Assembly: GCF_013343215.1 (NCBI RefSeq)
Contig: NZ_CP039143.1
Coordinates: 2,604,001 to 2,668,000 of the forward strand
Source: Acinetobacter sp. 10FS3-1
GTDB taxonomy: Bacteria > Pseudomonadota > Gammaproteobacteria > Pseudomonadales > Moraxellaceae
Reading direction: 5' to 3'
Length of the DNA stretch: 64,000 nucleotides
Position 1 is the first letter of the stretch, and every line of letters begins with the position of its first letter. This document shows positions 37,322 through 46,807 of this stretch, in pieces. A program made the translations under genes and the position numbers. The notes below the pieces were generated by a model. The model saw nothing but the letters and a program-made list of their open reading frames with translations. It searched no databases and was not told the origin of the DNA.

Positions 37322-37350
37322 TTGACGGCTGAGCGTTATATCCCTAATAT
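37322..37350 (+). promoter_or_regulatory. Promoter of the tRNA-Ala/tRNA-Glu unit
   Basis: TTGACG (37322-37327) and TAATAT (37345-37350) with an optimal 17-bp spacer. Transcription would start near 37357, ten bases before the tRNA-Ala. The surrounding GAGCG...CGCTC gives local dyad symmetry. Confidence 0.75.
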
Positions 37351-37366
37351 AGCGCTCACACAGACT

Positions 37367-37442
37367 GGGGTCATAGCTCAGTTGGTAGAGCGCTACAATG
37401 GCATTGTAGAGGTCAGGAGTTCGATCCTCCTTGACTCCACCA
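37367..37442 (+). tRNA. tRNA-Ala (anticodon GGC)
   Basis: 76 bases including encoded CCA. The acceptor stem GGGGTCA/TGACTCC has the G3-U70 pair that defines alanine tRNAs. The anticodon loop ATGGCAT gives GGC, the T arm is AGGAG-TTCGATC-CTCCT. Next to tRNA-Glu in one transcript. Confidence 0.97.
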
Positions 37443-37479
37443 AACCAAGTCTTGCTTTGCCTGTGTATTTGCCTCATTT

Positions 37480-37555
37480 GTCCCTATCGTCTAGAGGCCT
37501 AGGACATCGCCCTTTCACGGCGGCAACCGGGGTTCGAATCCCCGTAGGGACGCCA
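37480..37555 (+). tRNA. tRNA-Glu (anticodon TTC)
   Basis: 76 bases with CCA. The acceptor stem GTCCCTA/TAGGGAC, anticodon loop CTTTCAC (TTC) and T arm CCGGGGTTCGAATCCCCG are all standard. It lies 37 bases after tRNA-Ala and close to gltX. Confidence 0.97.
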
Positions 37556-37579
37556 TATTCAAGATGGCAACATCTTTAT

Positions 37580-37611
37580 AAAAAACCCAAGCATTATGAC
37601 TTGGGTTTTTT
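37580..37611 (+). terminator. Intrinsic terminator of the tRNA unit
   Basis: AAAAAACCCAAG (37580-37591) and CTTGGGTTTTTT (37600-37611) with an 8-base loop, 25 bases after tRNA-Glu. Confidence 0.88.
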
Positions 37612-37698
37612 ATTGTCTGTATGTTTTATTTTGGCCAGTCTTCGGTTTCTGCCTATCTTCCGATAAAATAATCAGTAATTTAGAATTTTGGAGTTGTA

Positions 37699-38040
37699 AT
37701 GCAATATCGCTGCCCTAAATGTCAGAGTCCGAAAATCATGCCACTGGCCCAACCTGGCCAAGTGACAGCACGCCCTGTCGTACCCAAAAGCCTGGTTTTC
37801 CTGGTACCTGCCCTCTTTGTATTATTACTGCTGGTTATTATCAGTATTGCCATGTGGATTTTTGGTGATGGTGCGGGTTCAACCCTACAGATGGCGACTG
37901 TAATCGTGTTTATTGTCTGCCTGATCGCAGGCTTCCTGTTCTATAAAGATCTGCCAGATTTTAAAATTTCCATGCAGGCCTTCATGCAAAACCAGAAAAA
38001 ATGGAAATGCCGCGAATGTGATCATCAATGGGAAATTTGA
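37699..38040 (+). CDS. Zinc-ribbon membrane protein of unknown function
   Basis: A 113-residue protein. CPKC at residues 5-8 and CREC at 105-108 could together form one zinc site in the cytoplasm. Two membrane helices lie between them (residues about 31-54 and 63-85), so both termini face the same side. A TTGGAGTTGTA ribosome binding site precedes the ATG. I know no function for this arrangement. Monocistronic. Confidence 0.75.
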   Translation: MQYRCPKCQSPKIMPLAQPGQVTARPVVPKSLVFLVPALFVLLLLVIISIAMWIFGDGAGSTLQMATVIVFIVCLIAGFLFYKDLPDFKISMQAFMQNQKKWKCRECDHQWEI

Positions 38041-38378
38041 ATCCTCGATCATTCAACAAGCTGATGGTCATTTGATCCTCAGCTTGTATTCCCATAGAAA
38101 ATCTTTAAAACCAAGCGCAATTACCAGCTTCACAACGACCAATTTCTCAAGTCAGAAAAACCGCTCTGCTGTTTTTATGGATGATAAAATATAATGCTCG
38201 CATTCAGAATGAACGACAGAAAGCTATTTTAAAAATATATGAGCTTCAAAATTAGGTAGCCTATCATCACTGGCCAATCCTGCGCTTTAAACAGCTTACT
38301 TGCGAACACACTGTAGCGGGAGTTTCACTGTTCGGCAGCCAATGGCAAGTATTTTCAAAACCATAACACTCAACTGCT

Positions 38379-38489
38379 CTAGTTTAAAATTTCCAGCTCT
38401 GTTTTCAAATCACCCACACACGAAAGAAATACTTTTATAGCAGCGTCATTGACCAAAGGATGCCAATAAACAAGCCTGTAAACAGGAAA
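38379..38489 (-). pseudogene. Possible C-terminal relic of a LysR-type regulator
   Basis: A 36-codon minus-strand frame ending at TAG 38379-38381 reads FPVYRLVYWHPLVND and then AAIKVFLSCVGDL. This is loosely like the last strand and helix of LysR-family effector domains. It is open only between two stops, so the call is weak. Confidence 0.2.
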
Positions 38490-38508
38490 TCATGAAAGAG
38501 CAATCAAT

Positions 38509-38534
38509 AAAAAAACCAGTCCGGAGACTGGTTT
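38509..38534 (-). terminator. Intrinsic terminator of ettA
   Basis: On the minus strand AAACCAGTC-TCCG-GACTGGTTT is followed by a T-run, 17 bases after the ettA stop. Confidence 0.85.
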
Positions 38535-38550
38535 CTTTTATGTGCGGGAA

Positions 38551-40212
38551 TTAAGCCCCAATTTTGCGATATTTCTGACGTTTGGCAGTCAGATCATCAC
38601 CATATTGCTTACGACGGTATTCTTCAAACTCAGCATAGTTACCTGTGAAGAATTCCGGTGTTTCATCTTCAAATGACAGGATATGAGTAGCAATACGGTC
38701 CAGGAACCAACGGTCATGCGACACCACCATGACAGTACCCGGGAAGACCAGAATCGCGTCTTCCAGTGCACGTAAAGTTTCGATATCCAGGTCGTTTGAC
38801 GGTTCATCGAGCAGGATAACGTTTGCCCCCATTTGCAAGATTTTCGCCAGCTGTAAACGGTTACGCTCACCACCTGACAAACCACCTACACGTTTTTGCT
38901 GATCTTGGCCCTTGAAGTTAAAACGACCAATATAAGCACGTGAAGCGATTTCATAATCACCGATTTTCAGGATATCCAGACCACCAGACACTTCTTCCCA
39001 AACGGTTTTATTGTCATCCAGCGTGTCGCGGATCTGGCCCACATACGCCACTTTAACCGAATCACCCAGCGTTACAGTGCCAGTATCCGGTTGCTGTTCG
39101 CCAGTCATCATGCGGAATAGCGTTGTTTTACCTGCACCGTTTGGACCCACGATTCCGACAATTGCCGCTGGTGGTACAGTGAAAGATAAATCCTTGTACA
39201 GCAGCTTATCGCCAAAGGATTTGCTGATGTTTTCAACTTCAACCACCTTGTTGCCCAGACGTGGACCAGGTGGAATATAAATTTCAGAAGTTTCGTTACG
39301 CTGCTGGAATTCACGCGAGTTCAGCTCTTCAAAACGCTCCATACGCGCCTTGTTTTTCTTCTGCTGACCCTTAGCATTGGTACGAACCCACTCAAGCTCT
39401 TTTTTCAACGCCTTGGCAAAAGATTCTTCCTGCTTGTTCTCTTGCTCTAAGCGGGCATTTTTCTGCTCCAGCCATGAAGAGTAGTTACCTTGATAAGGAA
39501 TACCATGTCCACGGTCAAGCTCCAGAATCCACTCGGCAACGTTATCCAGGAAGTAACGGTCGTGCGTAATCGCCACGATTGTGCCCGGGAAATCTTTCAG
39601 GAAACGTTCCAGCCAAGATACAGATTCTGCATCCAGATGGTTCGTCGGTTCATCCAGCAACAGCATATCCGGTTTAGACAGCAGCAAACGGCAGAGGGCC
39701 ACACGACGGCGTTCACCACCCGACAGCTGGCTGACATCTGCATCCCATGCGGGCAGGTTTAATGCTGCCGCAGCCTGTTCCAGCTGGTTGTTCAGGTTAT
39801 GTGCATCCCAAGTCTGGATAATCGCTTCCAGCTTTTCCTGCTCTTTGGCCAGCGCATCAAAGTCAGCATCCGGCTCGGCATATTCAGCAAACACCTGATC
39901 TAGACGTTCCAGCGCATCTAGCGCTTCACGCACACCATCTTCAACGTTACCGCGAACGTCTTTGCTTGGATCTAGCGGTGGTTCCTGCTCTAGGTAGCCA
40001 ATTTTGATACCTGGTTGTGCACGTGCTTCACCAGAGAAATCTTTGTCTACGCCCGCCATAATACGGAGCAAAGTGGACTTACCGGCACCGTTTAAACCAA
40101 GCACACCAATTTTTGCACCCGGAAAAAATGATAAAGAGATGTCTTTCAGGATTTCGCGTTTCGGCGGTACCATCTTCGACACTCGGTTCATCGTATAAAT
40201 ATATTGGGCCAC
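38551..40212 (-). CDS. ettA: Energy-dependent translational throttle protein EttA (ABC-F)
   Basis: A 553-residue ABC-F ATPase that binds the ribosomal E site and gates entry into elongation according to ATP/ADP level. Two ABC domains are visible, with Walker A GLNGAGKST and GPNGAGKTT, signatures LSGGERRR and LSGGERNR, and Walker B LLLDEPTNHLDAES and ILLDEPSNDLDIET. The arm motif and linker lie between. No membrane domain. A frame opens 12 codons upstream, but AGGAG six bases before the GTG at 40212 and the family start (VAQYIYTMNRV) favour the GTG. Confidence 0.95.
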   Translation of the reverse strand: MAQYIYTMNRVSKMVPPKREILKDISLSFFPGAKIGVLGLNGAGKSTLLRIMAGVDKDFSGEARAQPGIKIGYLEQEPPLDPSKDVRGNVEDGVREALDALERLDQVFAEYAEPDADFDALAKEQEKLEAIIQTWDAHNLNNQLEQAAAALNLPAWDADVSQLSGGERRRVALCRLLLSKPDMLLLDEPTNHLDAESVSWLERFLKDFPGTIVAITHDRYFLDNVAEWILELDRGHGIPYQGNYSSWLEQKNARLEQENKQEESFAKALKKELEWVRTNAKGQQKKNKARMERFEELNSREFQQRNETSEIYIPPGPRLGNKVVEVENISKSFGDKLLYKDLSFTVPPAAIVGIVGPNGAGKTTLFRMMTGEQQPDTGTVTLGDSVKVAYVGQIRDTLDDNKTVWEEVSGGLDILKIGDYEIASRAYIGRFNFKGQDQQKRVGGLSGGERNRLQLAKILQMGANVILLDEPSNDLDIETLRALEDAILVFPGTVMVVSHDRWFLDRIATHILSFEDETPEFFTGNYAEFEEYRRKQYGDDLTAKRQKYRKIGA

Positions 40213-40399
40213 GTAGGACTCCTCAACTGAAAAACCAAATGGGGGCAAAACTTATCCCCCTGCTCTCAAAAAGAGCGAAAAAATTATCCGCTATTATACG
40301 CAGAATGCCTCGAAAACATAAGCCATTCCTCTGGACTTCAATGCATTGTTACAAGTTTTATCTGAGCGGATTTTCAAACCGCGCTTTTTAGTAAAAAAC

Positions 40400-40427
40400 T
40401 TGCATTCCTGCAAGGATTCTATATAAA
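40400..40427 (+). promoter_or_regulatory. Candidate metY promoter
   Basis: TTGCAT (40400-40405) and TATAAA (40422-40427), 16 bp apart, about 95 bp before the metY start. A small hairpin CTTGCA/TGCAAG overlaps the -35 box. No other gene element is seen in the 310-bp gap between ettA and metY. Confidence 0.4.
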
Positions 40428-40522
40428 TAATTAAGCTATTCAATTGAGTAAATATGCATTTTTGTGTATATCCAGAATGCTAGACTCACCCCATACCCAA
40501 AACATCAAGAAGATCGAATCTT

Positions 40523-41800
40523 ATGACTTACAAAGCAGAAACTCTTGCCATTCATGCAGGTTATAGCCCCGAACCCACTACTAAGGCAGTCGCCGTTCCG
40601 ATTTATCAAACCACTTCCTATGCGTTTGACAACACCCAGCACGGTGCAGATCTGTTTGACTTGAAAGTCCCGGGAAATATCTATACCCGTATCATGAACC
40701 CGACTACGGCTGTGCTGGAACAGCGGGTTGCTGCCCTGGAAGGCGGAATTGGCGCACTTGCCCTGGCTTCGGGTATGGCTGCAATTACTTATGCCGTTCA
40801 GACCATTGCGGAAGCAGGTGACAATATTGCATCCGTTTCAACTTTATATGGCGGTACTTACAACCTGTTTGCCCACACCTTGCCAAAGCAAGGGATCGAA
40901 GTACGTTTCTTTGATTATGCAAATCCGGAAGCACTACGTGAACTGATTGATGACAAGACTAAACTGGTATTTGTTGAATCGATTGGTAATCCGCTGGGGA
41001 ATATTATTGACTTGGAAGCCATTTCCAAAATTGCCCATGAATATGGGGTTCCCGTAATCGTGGACAATACAGTTGCGACTCCAGTCCTGCAAAAATCTTT
41101 TGATTTTGGTGCGGATATTGTGGTGCACTCCCTGACCAAATATATCGGCGGTCACGGCAATTCAATTGGCGGCATCATTGTGGATAGTGGCAAGTTCCCA
41201 TGGGGTAAATACCCTGAGCGCTTTAAAACACTAAATACCCCAGACCCAAGCTATCATGGCGTGAATTATGTCGAAGTGCTGGGCGAAGCGGCTTATATTG
41301 CACGTGCGCGTGTCGTACCGCTACGCAATACAGGCGCCGCAATTAGCCCGCAGAACGTTTTCCTGATTCTGCAAGGTTTAGAAACCTTAAGCCTGCGTAT
41401 GGAGCGTCATACCGAAAATGCCCAGAAAGTAGCCGAATACCTGCAACAACATGCCAAGGTAAAATGGGTCAATTATGCCGGCTTAAAAGACCATCCACAG
41501 CATGCTTTGGCACAAAAATATGTGAAAGGGAAACCATCAGCCATTCTGACTTTCGGAGTTGAAGATGGGCGCGAAGGGGGGGCACGCTTTATTGATGCAC
41601 TCCAACTGTTTACCCGTCTGGTCAACATCGGTGATGCCAAAAGTCTGGCCTGTCACCCGGCTACCACTACTCACCGCCAGCTCAACCCTGAAGAGCTGAA
41701 ATCTGCGGGAGTTAGTGAAGATATGGTACGTTTATCCATCGGGATTGAACATATTGATGATCTGATTGCCGATCTTGAGCAGGCGTTGGCCGCTGTCTAA
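40523..41800 (+). CDS. metY: O-acetylhomoserine aminocarboxypropyltransferase (sulfhydrylase)
   Basis: A 425-residue PLP enzyme of the Cys/Met metabolism family that makes homocysteine from O-acetylhomoserine and sulfide. It opens ETLAIHAGYSPEPTTKAVAVP. Substrate and PLP contacts are in QTTSYAFD and NPTTAVLEQRVAALEGG. The PLP lysine is in DIVVHSLTKYIGGHGN. The length and the NIGDAKSLACHPATTTH segment point to the MetY/Met17 group rather than MetB or MetC. Monocistronic with its own terminator. Confidence 0.93.
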   Translation: MTYKAETLAIHAGYSPEPTTKAVAVPIYQTTSYAFDNTQHGADLFDLKVPGNIYTRIMNPTTAVLEQRVAALEGGIGALALASGMAAITYAVQTIAEAGDNIASVSTLYGGTYNLFAHTLPKQGIEVRFFDYANPEALRELIDDKTKLVFVESIGNPLGNIIDLEAISKIAHEYGVPVIVDNTVATPVLQKSFDFGADIVVHSLTKYIGGHGNSIGGIIVDSGKFPWGKYPERFKTLNTPDPSYHGVNYVEVLGEAAYIARARVVPLRNTGAAISPQNVFLILQGLETLSLRMERHTENAQKVAEYLQQHAKVKWVNYAGLKDHPQHALAQKYVKGKPSAILTFGVEDGREGGARFIDALQLFTRLVNIGDAKSLACHPATTTHRQLNPEELKSAGVSEDMVRLSIGIEHIDDLIADLEQALAAV

Positions 41801-41819
41801 AACATATTACTCCTTCAAC

Positions 41820-41848
41820 AAACTCCATCTTTCGAGATGGAGTTTTTT
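41820..41848 (+). terminator. Intrinsic terminator of metY
   Basis: AAACTCCATCT (41820-41830), TTCG tetraloop, AGATGGAGTTT (41835-41845), then a T-run. 20 bases after the stop. Confidence 0.92.
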
Positions 41849-42094
41849 ATTTATTTTTAAAACAGAGACTTGCTCTGCTTTTACTTTTCGTGTTAAAAAT
41901 CAAATGAAACAATGAGTACAAATAGAGCAATTACTCTAATTTTTATTGTATTTTCAATAGCTTAATGTCTAGATTTTCCTGAAGAATTGATTATCATATT
42001 GTGACTCATCTTCGCTCTCATTTCCTGTTAGAGCCTTCACTGATTTTTAATAAAAAACAATTTGAATGCTATTTTCAAATTAGGGATAACAAAC

Positions 42095-42982
42095 GTGAAA
42101 ACTAAACTACAGAAACAATTGGAAAAACGTGTCGCAGGTAAAACGGTTCTGATTACCGGAGCCTCTAGCGGGATCGGCTTGACCACAGCTCATCAGCTGG
42201 CTGAGGCTGGCGCACATGTATTATTGGTGGCACGTACCCAGGAAACCTTGGAGCAGGTTCAACAAGAGATTGAAGCCAAAGGTGGTAAAGCCTCGATTTT
42301 TCCATGCGATCTGAATAATATGGAAGCGATTGACGAAGTCTCCAAACAGATCATTGCCTCTGTCGATCATATCGATATTCTGATCAATAATGCTGGCCGC
42401 TCGATTCGTCGTGCTGTCCATGAGTCAGTCGACCGCTTTCATGATTTTGAGCGCACCATGCAGCTGAATTATTTTGGTGCAGTACGTCTGATTATGAATA
42501 TCCTGCCACAAATGATGAGCCGCCGTGCTGGCCATATCATCAATATCAGCTCGATTGGCGTACTGGCCAATGCGACCCGCTTCTCGGCCTATGTGGCATC
42601 GAAGGCAGCACTGGATGCGTTTAGCCGTTGTCTGTCAGCTGAGGTCCATTCACATAAGGTGGCAATTACTTCGGTTTATATGCCGCTGGTACGTACCCCA
42701 ATGATTGCACCCACCAAGATCTATAAATATGTGCCTACCCTGTCGCCAGAGCAGGCAGCTGCACTAGTTGCCTATGCAATTGTCAAACGTCCGAAGAAAG
42801 TGGCGACCCATCTGGGACGTCTGGCTTCAATTACTTATGCTGTTGCCCCGGACATCAACAATGTATTGATGTCGATTGGTTATAACCTGTTCCCAAGCTC
42901 TTCGGCTTCGGTTGGTCAGCCACAGAAACTGAACTGGGTACAAAAGGCCTATGCACGGATTTTCCCGGGCGAACACTGGTAA
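42095..42982 (+). CDS. acr1: Fatty acyl-CoA reductase Acr1
   Basis: A 295-residue short-chain dehydrogenase that reduces long-chain acyl-CoA to the fatty aldehyde for wax ester synthesis. The cofactor motif is [13 protein letters not shown], then [16 protein letters not shown] and the catalytic Ser and YVASK ([19 protein letters not shown]). The sequence resembles the A. baylyi Acr1 I recall over its whole length, including [14 protein letters not shown] and the FPGEHW end, and the 295-residue length agrees. The frame extends upstream to a TTG, but AGGGA at 42082 supports the GTG at 42095. A 250-bp leader region precedes it and a terminator follows. Confidence 0.87.
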   Translation: MKTKLQKQLEKRVAGKTVLITGASSGIGLTTAHQLAEAGAHVLLVARTQETLEQVQQEIEAKGGKASIFPCDLNNMEAIDEVSKQIIASVDHIDILINNAGRSIRRAVHESVDRFHDFERTMQLNYFGAVRLIMNILPQMMSRRAGHIINISSIGVLANATRFSAYVASKAALDAFSRCLSAEVHSHKVAITSVYMPLVRTPMIAPTKIYKYVPTLSPEQAAALVAYAIVKRPKKVATHLGRLASITYAVAPDINNVLMSIGYNLFPSSSASVGQPQKLNWVQKAYARIFPGEHW

Positions 42983-42999
42983 GAACCCCAAGACTCAAG

Positions 43000-43027
43000 C
43001 CGCCTGAACAGGCGGTTTTTGTTTTTT
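43000..43027 (+). terminator. Intrinsic terminator of acr1
   Basis: CCGCCTG (43000-43006) and CAGGCGG (43009-43015) followed by TTTTTGTTTTTTT, 17 bases after the stop. Confidence 0.9.
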
Positions 43028-43182
43028 TAAACCTGTGTGTTTTTAGCATAGAAAAATATAATCTCAATGTACCACGACACCTGCTGTCTTTTCAGCTACA
43101 GATTTTTGCCGCAAATGCGACGAGATCACGTACACTATGGACGGATATTTTTAATCCATATTTTTATATTCAGATTCAAGTA

Positions 43183-43977
43183 ATGGAACCCCTTATGAAT
43201 AACATGCAATGGCTCGATGAAGTAAAATTTAACGAACAAGGTCTGATCCCTGCCATTGCCCAGCATCACCAGAGCGGGCGTGTCCTGATGGTGGCTTGGA
43301 TGAACCGTGAAGCGCTGGCTTTGACTGCCGAGAAGAATCAGGCTGTATATTTTTCCCGTTCACGCAACAAGTTATGGCATAAGGGGGAAGAGTCCGGACA
43401 TTTTCAGACTATCCATGAAATCCGCCTCGACTGCGATGCAGATGTGATCATTCTGCAAATTGAGCAGCATGGCGGCATTGCCTGCCATACTGGCCGTGAG
43501 TCTTGTTTTTATCGCAAACTGACTCAAAATGGTTGGGAAACCGTGGACGCCCAGTTAAAAGATCCAAATACAATTTATGGGCAAAAAACCACCAACCCGC
43601 ATACCCTCGCCATGAGTGCGTCCACCGCTCAGTCTGAACAGGTAGAAGTCCTCTCTTACCTCGGTGCAATGATGGCAGAGCGTAAAAAAGCCGATCCGGA
43701 TTCCTCCTATGTGGCCAAGCTATACCATAAAGGGCTGAACAAGATTCTGGAAAAAGTGGGTGAAGAAAGCGTTGAAACTGTTCTTGCGGCCAAGGATTTT
43801 AAAGCTGAAGCCAATGAAGACCATAAAAATGACCTGATTTATGAAGTGGCTGACCTGTGGTTCCATACGATTGTCATGCTCGGTTATTTCGACCTTGAGC
43901 CGCAACTGGTTCTGAATGAACTGGCGCGCCGTCAGGGATTATCTGGTCTGGTTGAAAAAGCCAATCGTCTACATTAA
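43183..43977 (+). CDS. hisIE: Bifunctional phosphoribosyl-AMP cyclohydrolase / phosphoribosyl-ATP pyrophosphatase
   Basis: A 264-residue fusion carrying steps two and three of histidine synthesis in reverse gene order. The HisI domain spans residues about 10-125, with the metal-binding DCDADVI and the cysteines in [13 protein letters not shown]. The HisE domain spans about 145-264, with [15 protein letters not shown] and [13 protein letters not shown]. The first ATG is at 43183; the ATG at 43195 is an equally good start, as GGA precedes it by nine bases. It lies seven bases upstream of the helicase gene, probably cotranscribed. Confidence 0.95.
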   Translation: MEPLMNNMQWLDEVKFNEQGLIPAIAQHHQSGRVLMVAWMNREALALTAEKNQAVYFSRSRNKLWHKGEESGHFQTIHEIRLDCDADVIILQIEQHGGIACHTGRESCFYRKLTQNGWETVDAQLKDPNTIYGQKTTNPHTLAMSASTAQSEQVEVLSYLGAMMAERKKADPDSSYVAKLYHKGLNKILEKVGEESVETVLAAKDFKAEANEDHKNDLIYEVADLWFHTIVMLGYFDLEPQLVLNELARRQGLSGLVEKANRLH

Positions 43978-43984
43978 ATCGTGA

Positions 43985-45499
43985 ATGAAGAGTACGGTGT
44001 CTGATCTGCAAAAACCCAAACCCACCTATGAGCAGGCCACTGCCATTGATAATGCACGTCTGGGTAAATCCTTCAAGGTAATTGCCTATGCCGGCACAGG
44101 TAAAACCACCACCCTGCAAATGATCAGTGATGCCATGCTGGGGCGGCGTGGCATGTACCTGGCCTTTAACAAGGCGATTGCCTCTGAAGCGCAAAATAAG
44201 TTTCATCGCGGTGTGGACTGCCGTACCTTCCACTCGCTGGCTTTTCGCAGTGTTCCACGTGGAGTCACAGATAAGCTGCGTCTGCCACGTTTAAGCCCGA
44301 GCTTTATTGCCAAGGAATATCGTTTAGAACCGATGACCTTGCGTCGCATGATGGGCGGACGTTATGAAAAATATGTGCTGATGCCTTCGCGTCTGGCCAG
44401 TCTGGTGGCCAATGCTGTCGGACATTTCTGCTCTACCAGTTCACAATACCCTGCTCCACGACATATTCAGGCACCTAGCTGGCTGCATCCAGATGACATC
44501 GAAATGCTACAGCAGAAACTTTATCCGGCAGTCGAACGGCGCTGGCTGGAGTCCATTGATCCGAACCATCAGGCCGGAATCGGGCATGATATTTATCTCA
44601 AGCTCTGGGCACTGTCTGAACCGAATATTCCAGCAGACTATGTACTTTTTGATGAAGCACAGGATGCCGACCCCCTGATGCTGGGTATTTTACTAAAACA
44701 GCGTAATACCCAGGTGATTTATGTCGGTGATGCGCATCAGCAGATTTATGCCTGGCGCGGTGCGGTCAATGCCATGCAGCAACTGCCGCTGCCGGAGTCG
44801 CGCCTGACCACCTCTTTCCGTTTTGGCCCCGAAATTGCGCTGAATGCCAATGCTCTTCTGGGCGCACTGAATGAAACTGTCCCCCTCTTGGGTAATTCCT
44901 TATTGAATTCCAAAGTGGTCAATAAACCGCACACCAAAATGCGGGATGCAATTCTCTGCCGTACCAATGCCCGGGCGATGGAGCTGCTATTGGCCGGTCT
45001 GGTTCGGGGGGATAAAGTCAGTCTGCAAGCGGATCATGTCAAGCTGAACCGCTTTGTCGATGCTGCCAGCATGCTCAAACAAGGGAAACGCGTCATTGAT
45101 GTACCGGAACTGGCCTGGTTTAATTCCTGGCATGATGTGCATGAGTATTGCGAAACCAATGAAGGCAGTGACATCAAGCCGCTGGTCAAACTGGTCGATG
45201 AACACGGCACAGATTCACTCAAAACAGCGCTGGCCAAAATTACCCCGATTGCCCAGGCTGATTATATTATTTCTACGGCGCACAAGGCCAAAGGCCTAGA
45301 ATGGGATCGGGTACATATCGAAGATGACTATCAGTTCAAGCTGAATGAAAAAGATCATAAAATTAGCGATGAGGAATTACGTTTACTGTATGTGGCCTGT
45401 ACACGCGCTAAAGTAAGCTTAAATATTCATCATATTTATGACCTGATTCAACAATTAAAGCTCAGAATGCCACAATCACTGCGCCAAGCCATTGGCTAG
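43985..45499 (+). CDS. UvrD/Rep-like superfamily 1 DNA helicase
   Basis: A 504-residue helicase, shorter than UvrD or Rep. Motif I is AYAGTGKTTTL at about residue 34. The DEAQD box (VLFDEAQDADP) lies at about residue 218 and motif III GDAHQQIYAWRGA at about 245. The later motifs are TAHKAKGLEWDRV at about 426 and LYVACTRAK at about 467. The size, and the AFNKAIASEA segment after motif I, resemble the FBH1-like branch. Role in recombination or repair is inferred from family only. It follows hisIE after 7 bp. Confidence 0.88.
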   Translation: MKSTVSDLQKPKPTYEQATAIDNARLGKSFKVIAYAGTGKTTTLQMISDAMLGRRGMYLAFNKAIASEAQNKFHRGVDCRTFHSLAFRSVPRGVTDKLRLPRLSPSFIAKEYRLEPMTLRRMMGGRYEKYVLMPSRLASLVANAVGHFCSTSSQYPAPRHIQAPSWLHPDDIEMLQQKLYPAVERRWLESIDPNHQAGIGHDIYLKLWALSEPNIPADYVLFDEAQDADPLMLGILLKQRNTQVIYVGDAHQQIYAWRGAVNAMQQLPLPESRLTTSFRFGPEIALNANALLGALNETVPLLGNSLLNSKVVNKPHTKMRDAILCRTNARAMELLLAGLVRGDKVSLQADHVKLNRFVDAASMLKQGKRVIDVPELAWFNSWHDVHEYCETNEGSDIKPLVKLVDEHGTDSLKTALAKITPIAQADYIISTAHKAKGLEWDRVHIEDDYQFKLNEKDHKISDEELRLLYVACTRAKVSLNIHHIYDLIQQLKLRMPQSLRQAIG

Positions 45500-45538
45500 T
45501 CACCTCCTAAAGGGTCAAGCTTCAGAGACAGGTGATCT

Positions 45539-46323
45539 ATGCATTCTATATATATTGAATCCATTCGACCGAAACATACGCTGTAATTTTCTGATCTTCG
45601 CCCGGATTTTAATCCTCAGCGCCCGGTTACGCTGCTTTTAGCTGCTTAGGACACTGGCAAAAGCACTTTTTCTACTGCGTTGCTGTGATCAGGCACTGCC
45701 CTGGTTTGCTGCACGTGACCACGATGGCCGGACTGCGGGGGCTAAACCTGTTAGATCAGGACATTTTACAATACCGGCTCCGCTCCCAGATTGATTTTCA
45801 GGTCCGTTTTCTGGAAGAGATTGAGTGATTGGCGGAGTCCCGCCAGATAGACCTGATAGCCTCTTCCTTCCTATTTCTGGCAACTTTATAAAGCCCTGAA
45901 CAATAAAGATCTAGTACTCAGTAAAGCGGGGTAAGCCAACCGCTTGATGCCCTGATGTTCAGCTCTTAAGTGAAAATAATCCGGCGATTTGTTACAGCGC
46001 ATACTTACGATATTACTGTGATTGCATTGACCTTGTTTACTCGTTTTTGCGAGTATTTTCATGAAATCAGCGATATTGAAAATGCACAACGTGCAAAAAG
46101 TATTGATCAGCTGTTAAAACTCAGCCTGCAAGCTTCATAGCTACAATTTGAGCCGCTTTATACTGACTTGGGATTACAGCGCAGTCAGTGTGCGGCTACC
46201 TGTGCAAGCTTTCCGCTAAAACATCCATCTAGCCCATTCAGTCATCTGGAAATATTTCAGCTGATGCCGGCGCAGCTTCGCGCTGAACCGCAGCAGTTAC
46301 TCGTACAAGTTCTCATTCAATAA
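45539..46323 (+). pseudogene. Decayed gene of unknown identity
   Basis: Fragments of one reading direction survive without a continuous frame. The frame from ATG 45539 reads RPKHTL, stop, then RPDFNPQRPVTLLLAA, stop. After a shift, 45679-45828 reads GLLHVTTMAGLRGLNLLDQD and then YRLRSQIDFQVRFLEEIE, stop. In the same frame, 45988-46140 ends DQLLKLSLQAS, stop, and continues to TAA 46321 (ending QQLLVQVLIQ). The codon use looks like the genes nearby, so this is a former gene of about 260 codons. I cannot name the family. Confidence 0.5.
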
Positions 46324-46807
46324 AAAATCCGCCGCCCCGGCCAGAATTACCTTAATCTGATTTAAACACATTCGCGATAAATTTTAAGTTAAAGCATTAT
46401 ATGGATTGCTCTGCCGATGATTAACGCTCTAGCATTTTCTGGGTTCAAATGGCGACTTTATCCATTTTTATCAATCAAGATGCCTGATCTGATCTTTATT
46501 TTCGGTCAATTTAATCCGAGCGATTTCAGCATCCACCCCATTGAAAAATCAGCTCACGTATAATTGAAATGTTCTGAATAAAAACGTTGATGTTGTGGTT
46601 ATCCTGTAATATGATCGGTTTTATCTGCAAATTTCACTGTGAAATCGGAATTTGCTATCGTTTATAGGTTGTGCAATACAACTGTTTTTATTCTTTTGAA
46701 TACCATTTTGGCTTTCAAGATCGAGAAGTTTTGGATCATTCTTTGTGCTCCTGTAATCCTTGAAAGATAAAATTTCACCCTAGGTTTATTACAACCTAAA
46801 CACGACA
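46324..46807. other. Upstream region of the Mrp operon
   Basis: 484 bases without a gene. It contains a nested dyad: TTTCAC-T-GTGAAA (46632-46644) inside GCAAATT...AATTTGC (46627-46655). It also has a short hairpin TAGGTT-TATTAC-AACCTA (46781-46798) ten bases before the mrpA start. These could be regulatory. No convincing -10/-35 pair was found. Confidence 0.5.

Larger units (their letters stand above)
38041..38550. other. Intergenic region with decayed sequence
   Basis: 510 bases without an intact gene. It holds a hairpin CAAGCTGA/TCAGCTTG (38057-38086), which may end the zinc-ribbon gene, a possible relic reading frame on the minus strand (38379-38489) and the ettA terminator. Confidence 0.55.
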
